From Lingula anatina (taxonomy: Eukaryota > Brachiopoda > Lingulata > Lingulida > Lingulidae), in contig NW_019775524.1 of the NCBI RefSeq assembly GCF_001039355.2, positions 122,001-186,000 of the forward strand: a stretch of 64,000 nt of DNA. The letters are read 5' to 3'. Of this stretch, positions 59,864-64,000 are shown in pieces. The position numbers and the translations under genes are program-made. The notes beneath the pieces were generated by a model. It searched no databases. It was not told where the DNA came from and worked only from the letters and a program-made list of their open reading frames with translations. Each line of letters starts with the position of its first letter. The stretch's first letter is position 1.

Positions 59864-61310
59864 TCAAGTCAACCTTCTTTTTTTCACCTTTCTAACATTT
59901 AGTCCTTTTCCAAACCAACCGGGTGTAGTCACTGAAATGGGGCGCTTTAGAGAAGAAACTTCAACTTTTTCTGGACTGTCAGTAATAAGTGAAGCATCCT
60001 CTTCATCCTGAGATTGTGTATCTGCATTTTGATTGAATGATCCTATGCCACTTTCCTGAGAAAACACATTATTTACCTGCTTGGGCAACACAGTTTGTAC
60101 ACTTGCACTTTTACTCAGGTCCAGAGGTAGTAACTGAGGTTCTCCCCGGATATTGTGGTTTTCAACACTGAATCCATATTGCACTTTATAAAAAGAGGAT
60201 GATGAAGATGATGTATTGGAATTGAACACATGAGGTGATGAAGAAGGCTGAGAGACTTTCCCTTGATTGACTTCATGCTGAGGGTGTAAAAACTTTGGAC
60301 TTGTGCTCTTTACTGTCTCATTCCCTGACTTAGTTGCATAGAGATTTGATGAAAAGAGATATGAATTGGCCGTTGCCAGCATAAAGTTTGGTGCTGCTAG
60401 TGCTGCTGCCGGTGCAGATGAACTTCCAGATGTGGCAGCTGATGAAGAGAATCCACTTTCACTTTTTGTTCCCCGTTTTGTGCACTGCTGCTGTGGTTCA
60501 CTGCTATATGCAGCTGAAAGAGGCCTACTGAAGAGATCAACTGGTGACTTACTGAAATCTTTTGTTTCTGTAGAGATAATTAAATTTGAGTGAAATCCCT
60601 GAAAATTCTTATTTTGTGTTTGGTTAAAGCCTAAGTCATAACCCGGGTCCTTTGTCACACCAGATCCATGGCTCCGTTTCACCTGAAATATGTTTGCTTT
60701 ATCATAGAAAGTTTGCATAGGAAAAAACTTTGTTTTTAACATACCAGCAAGATGGGGCATTTTGCTGGACTTTGCAGAATACTGATGATCTTGCATTATT
60801 GCTTCTGCAGCATTTGTACTTCGGATACCTTTACAATGCACCGCTGATTGAGCAAGATGCCAGGAAAATGGTGACATGTGGAGTTGTCTTTCTGAAGCTG
60901 ATAGGACATGTTTATTCAAAGAAGTGTGCCCACAGTCCAGGTCAGGTATGCAATTGTGTAATACTGAGTTAAGAAACTTGGGTGGCTGTTTGAGCATATT
61001 CCTGAGTACATCACAGTTGCTGCCATTATCCTCTAGGGTTACACAATCATTTTTGCTGTTTTCTTTATCCCATTTTATTGGACTGGTAGGGTTTCTCCAA
61101 GCCTCTGTCTTAACAAACTGTGAGGAATTTTTGGCCTGTTCAGAAGAACTGATCTTATCTTGTTCTCCTCTTTCAAGCCTACTCCTGATTTTCCTCAATG
61201 AGAAATCTTTACTTCGTAGCCCCACAGGGACTGGTAATATTTTCTTGCTGGTGGTTTCAACTTCCTCTAATTTTAATTTAGTTGCCATGTGGAAAATAGG
61301 GTCATTTTCT
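59864..61310 (-). CDS. SIRT7: SIRT7 giant last exon with low-complexity insertion
   Basis: This 1447-bp exon encodes 481 residues after a split Arg codon. It starts [12 protein letters not shown] and ends with the basic nuclear/nucleolar signal. In between is a Ser/Asn/Gln-rich stretch with poly-Ser runs, an Ala-rich patch ([10 protein letters not shown]) and the motif PLDLS at 60127-60113, which matches the CtBP-binding consensus PxDLS. An acidic patch ([12 protein letters not shown]) comes before the tail. As I recall it, human SIRT7 (about 400 residues) has only some 40-50 residues between the matching blocks. The exon has no internal stop, so the insertion is coding. Confidence 0.92.
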
Positions 61311-63526
61311 CTGAAGTAAAATAAAAATGGCTTATTTGCAAGAACTTAAGGAGTATTTTGCAGTAGACTTGACCATGCATTTAATTTTCTAAAAATAGAT
61401 ATAACCAAAAAATACCTCAAGTTTATGGGAAAAGAAATCATAAATTAAATAAGTACCGTCCTTAGACGATGTATTAAGGATACCTGTTAAGCTAAGAAAT
61501 ACCAAACGTGTAATACCTTTGGTAAACTGGTATAGAAATTCCTAACTTCTCCATTACCAAATGCATGACCTTGTCACATTTTCCTGAAAAAAAGCATTAA
61601 ATCCAATTAGCAAAATAGTAAAAGAAAAAACTTACCCTATAAGTCATACATTTTGAAAACACATTTTCCATTGCTTTCCCAAAAACAATAGGTTCATAGA
61701 ATACTTGTTCCTTAACGTTTCTATTTTATCACTTACTGGGCAGTTCTGGAAAGTGACTACAGAATTTGCAGACCATTTTGTCAAAGAGAAAATTGCAGAC
61801 CAGTAGCTGATCTATTTTTTCAACAGACCATGACCAAAGGAAGATATGATTTTCATGACACTGCCTGGCTCTACACACTGTGCAAAAACATGAGGCACCT
61901 CCACTATATAGTGCATCAAGTTTCATTCAAATCCATTTGAAATTGTAAAGGTAGTTTGCGCCACAACCCATTTTTAACATACCAACCTTCCCTGTCCAAT
62001 TTTAAGATGACGATTTATCCCCTAAACTTAATATATGTGGGTATTATTAAACATAGCTATTGTAACAGTTAAGCGGAGCATACCATTTATCTTTATTGTA
62101 GCCATATCGTCTTTAGGTGTCCACTGTAGGTTAACTATACAAAGCTTGGGCCTTTTCCCTGGAGATTTGTGCATGTTCCACAAGCAAGGGTACTTCCTCA
62201 AAACCTAACATCATAGAAAAAGTTTGCAAGATAATTATCAGTAATTACACAGTAAATGGCAGATCCAATGATTATGGCATAACATAGATATTTAAACTGC
62301 TAAATATGTATATGGGTATGAAAGTATGCAGTCCATAATAAGTGTTCATACTAATATTTATCAGAGATCAATAATGACATAAAACACTGCTGTGAGCCAA
62401 TAAAATCACATATTTAACAGCTGAAAAAGAAAAAAACTATTAAATATTTTGAATTGAAGACAATCTTAAAGAGGAATTATTCACAAGGCACCAATAAATG
62501 CATATGCAAGTAGCACTGTCACATCTGCTCGATACTGTCTGCAAATTATTTAACACTATGATCTTTATCTTCAAAATTTCTGAAAAAGAACTTACTTTAA
62601 GACTTGTTCCCAGGCACAGCACCATATCACACTCTTCAACCTGATCCACAGCCAGCTGCCAGTTATATGGGGAATTTAGCCCACCCTTTTCTCCAAAGTG
62701 TACTATTGTATCCTTCAGCGCATTTCCACATGTATGACAGAAGCGGCCAGTCTTGTGTTTCCTGACTGCAGTCTTCTCAGTTACATCGAACAGGCGAATA
62801 TATTCCCTGTTCGCAACACAGGAACTGCAGGCCTGGGATACAATAACCAATATAACCATGAGCACCCATCACTGCTCTCATACCCACATGTAAGTCATGA
62901 AAATCACAAATGTACATGAGATCTAGACAATATATAATATCTTTATGGGCTTTATCTTTTGTATAGTATACAAATGAAAAAAACACTAATTGAAAAGATT
63001 TACAGCAGTTGAAACATATTATGCCAGAGGAAACTGGGTAAGTTGTCACTGGTTATTCAAACTGCTTGTGCCAGGACAATATCAATGCCTTCTCTTGACA
63101 TACCTCTATATACATGTTGCCATGTACTTCTGATAATGCATCTCTAGGAAGGCCACTCCTTAGGTGAAGCCCATCACAGTTTTGAGATACAACATATTTT
63201 ACCTGCAAAGGAAATAAAATCAACTAATTCATCTGTGCACAGGATGGATATGACAAATCAGTGAAAATTTTATAGCCACTCTCAAACACTGCAGAACTAA
63301 GAACTTTCTATAGCAAATGTTATGATCATATTTGTACACAATCCTACATTAAAACAATTATAAATATGGACTTATATTGATGGTTAGTATATGTACCTGT
63401 TTATGTCACTAAAAATCATTTGCAAAGAGATAAAATAAGTCTGTTATACTCACAAAACCTTCCTCATACAACTGAGCTATACTCATGTGTGTAATGGTAG
63501 GATCTGCATCACTTAGGTCCTGAGGC
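59864..63526 (-). CDS. SIRT7: SIRT7 NAD-dependent deacylase, 5' part beyond the window
   Basis: Exons in transcript order: 63526-63454, 63202-63104, 62832-62596, 62204-62084, 61583-61517 and 61310-59864. All are GT-AG and in phase, giving 680 residues here; the N-terminus with the GAGxS NAD motif lies off the right edge. Visible landmarks are [25 protein letters not shown], the catalytic His in [10 protein letters not shown] and the zinc Cys pairs ACSSC and CHTCG. These are followed by [28 protein letters not shown] and [21 protein letters not shown], then [11 protein letters not shown]. The end, [18 protein letters not shown], matches the SIRT7 basic tail. SIRT7 is a nuclear and nucleolar deacylase acting on chromatin such as H3K18 and on rDNA transcription. 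The odd part is about 400 extra residues between the sirtuin core and this tail. It is convergent with the saposin-like gene. Confidence 0.96.
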
Positions 63527-64000
63527 CTAAAAACACAATCACCAGGTGAAAATAGTAAAGAAAGCAATCTAAACATCAGGCCATTAACTTAGCCTTACAA
63601 ACAACCCCACCAAAAATTCTGTTTAAAAGCAATCTTGCTTACATGTTTGTCATATAGACAGATAGTAAAAGAAAAAAAAAAAGAGACAAAGTTTGGACAT
63701 CATATCCCCATCAAGCTTACTTTCAGATTTAACATGTGTTTAGACCATACCAATGATTAAAGACAATTCAAATCAAATGGGACAGTGTTTAATAGGTATC
63801 ATGTGCATGTCATGAAGAAAAGGGATTAGTACCTATAACATGAACAGTTATAAAAAATATACTACAGATAAAATATTTTGACAGTGAATTAAAATCATAT
63901 GGATTAATGTAGTCTAAAATAATGTGTATCCTTTTTCTAACTAGCCGAAAGTTGTTCAATCAGGAAAAATTCAAGAGAAAAAAGAATTAGTGCATCTTCT

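Noticed and set aside
61729-61926. A 65-codon Cys/His-rich open frame on the minus strand ending at a GTAAGT donor that even joins in phase to the next SIRT7 exon
   Set aside because: The SIRT7 exon at 62084-62204 joins the 61517-61583 exon in phase and restores the conserved WTPKDD...GKCD order. Including this frame would split the conserved block, and it starts right after an in-frame stop. It is treated as intronic.

Overview
This is a stretch of a nuclear genome from an invertebrate animal, probably a marine one. It is AT-rich, has many introns and is full of microsatellites, short inverted-repeat transposons and two assembly gaps. All recognisable genes are animal genes with GT-AG introns. 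I cannot fix the phylum from sequence alone; a mollusc or another spiralian is my guess.

Five genes can be supported. (1) A single-exon SOCS2/CIS-type suppressor of cytokine signalling (10917-11819, +), with a tight cluster of kappa-B, STAT and CRE-like sites upstream. (2) CLEC16A (18474-41892, -), complete, with 23 coding exons that join in phase to 1326 residues; it carries a long Ser-rich last exon. (3) A two-exon CD225/dispanin (IFITM-like) small membrane protein (45864-46714, +). (4) A five-exon secreted or ER-lumenal saposin-like protein of 176 residues (54886-57966, +), which I could not name. (5) The 3' part of SIRT7 (59864-63526, -), six exons, running off the right edge of the window. 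Its last exon carries about 400 extra residues between the conserved end of the sirtuin fold and the conserved basic C-terminus.

Layout: 1-10.6 kb holds no gene I can support, only repeats and small transposon remnants. 10.7-12.0 kb is the SOCS gene. 12.0-17.8 kb is intergenic. 17.8-41.9 kb is CLEC16A, whose introns hold a tRNA-derived SINE, two foldback elements and two tandem duplications that touch splice donors. 42-45.2 kb is a cluster of inverted-repeat elements, one with 94-bp arms that differ at one base. 45.8-47.1 kb is the CD225 gene. 47.1-54.7 kb is a repeat-rich intergenic zone dominated by a satellite of roughly 330-410 bp whose units switch orientation near 52.6 kb. 54.9-63.5 kb holds the saposin-like gene and SIRT7, tail to tail.

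The genes are not an operon and I see no single new system. The most interesting points are the expanded SIRT7 tail with a CtBP-type motif, the duplicated splice donors in CLEC16A, the SOCS promoter cluster, the near-identical inverted repeat at 44-45 kb and the orientation-switching satellite.
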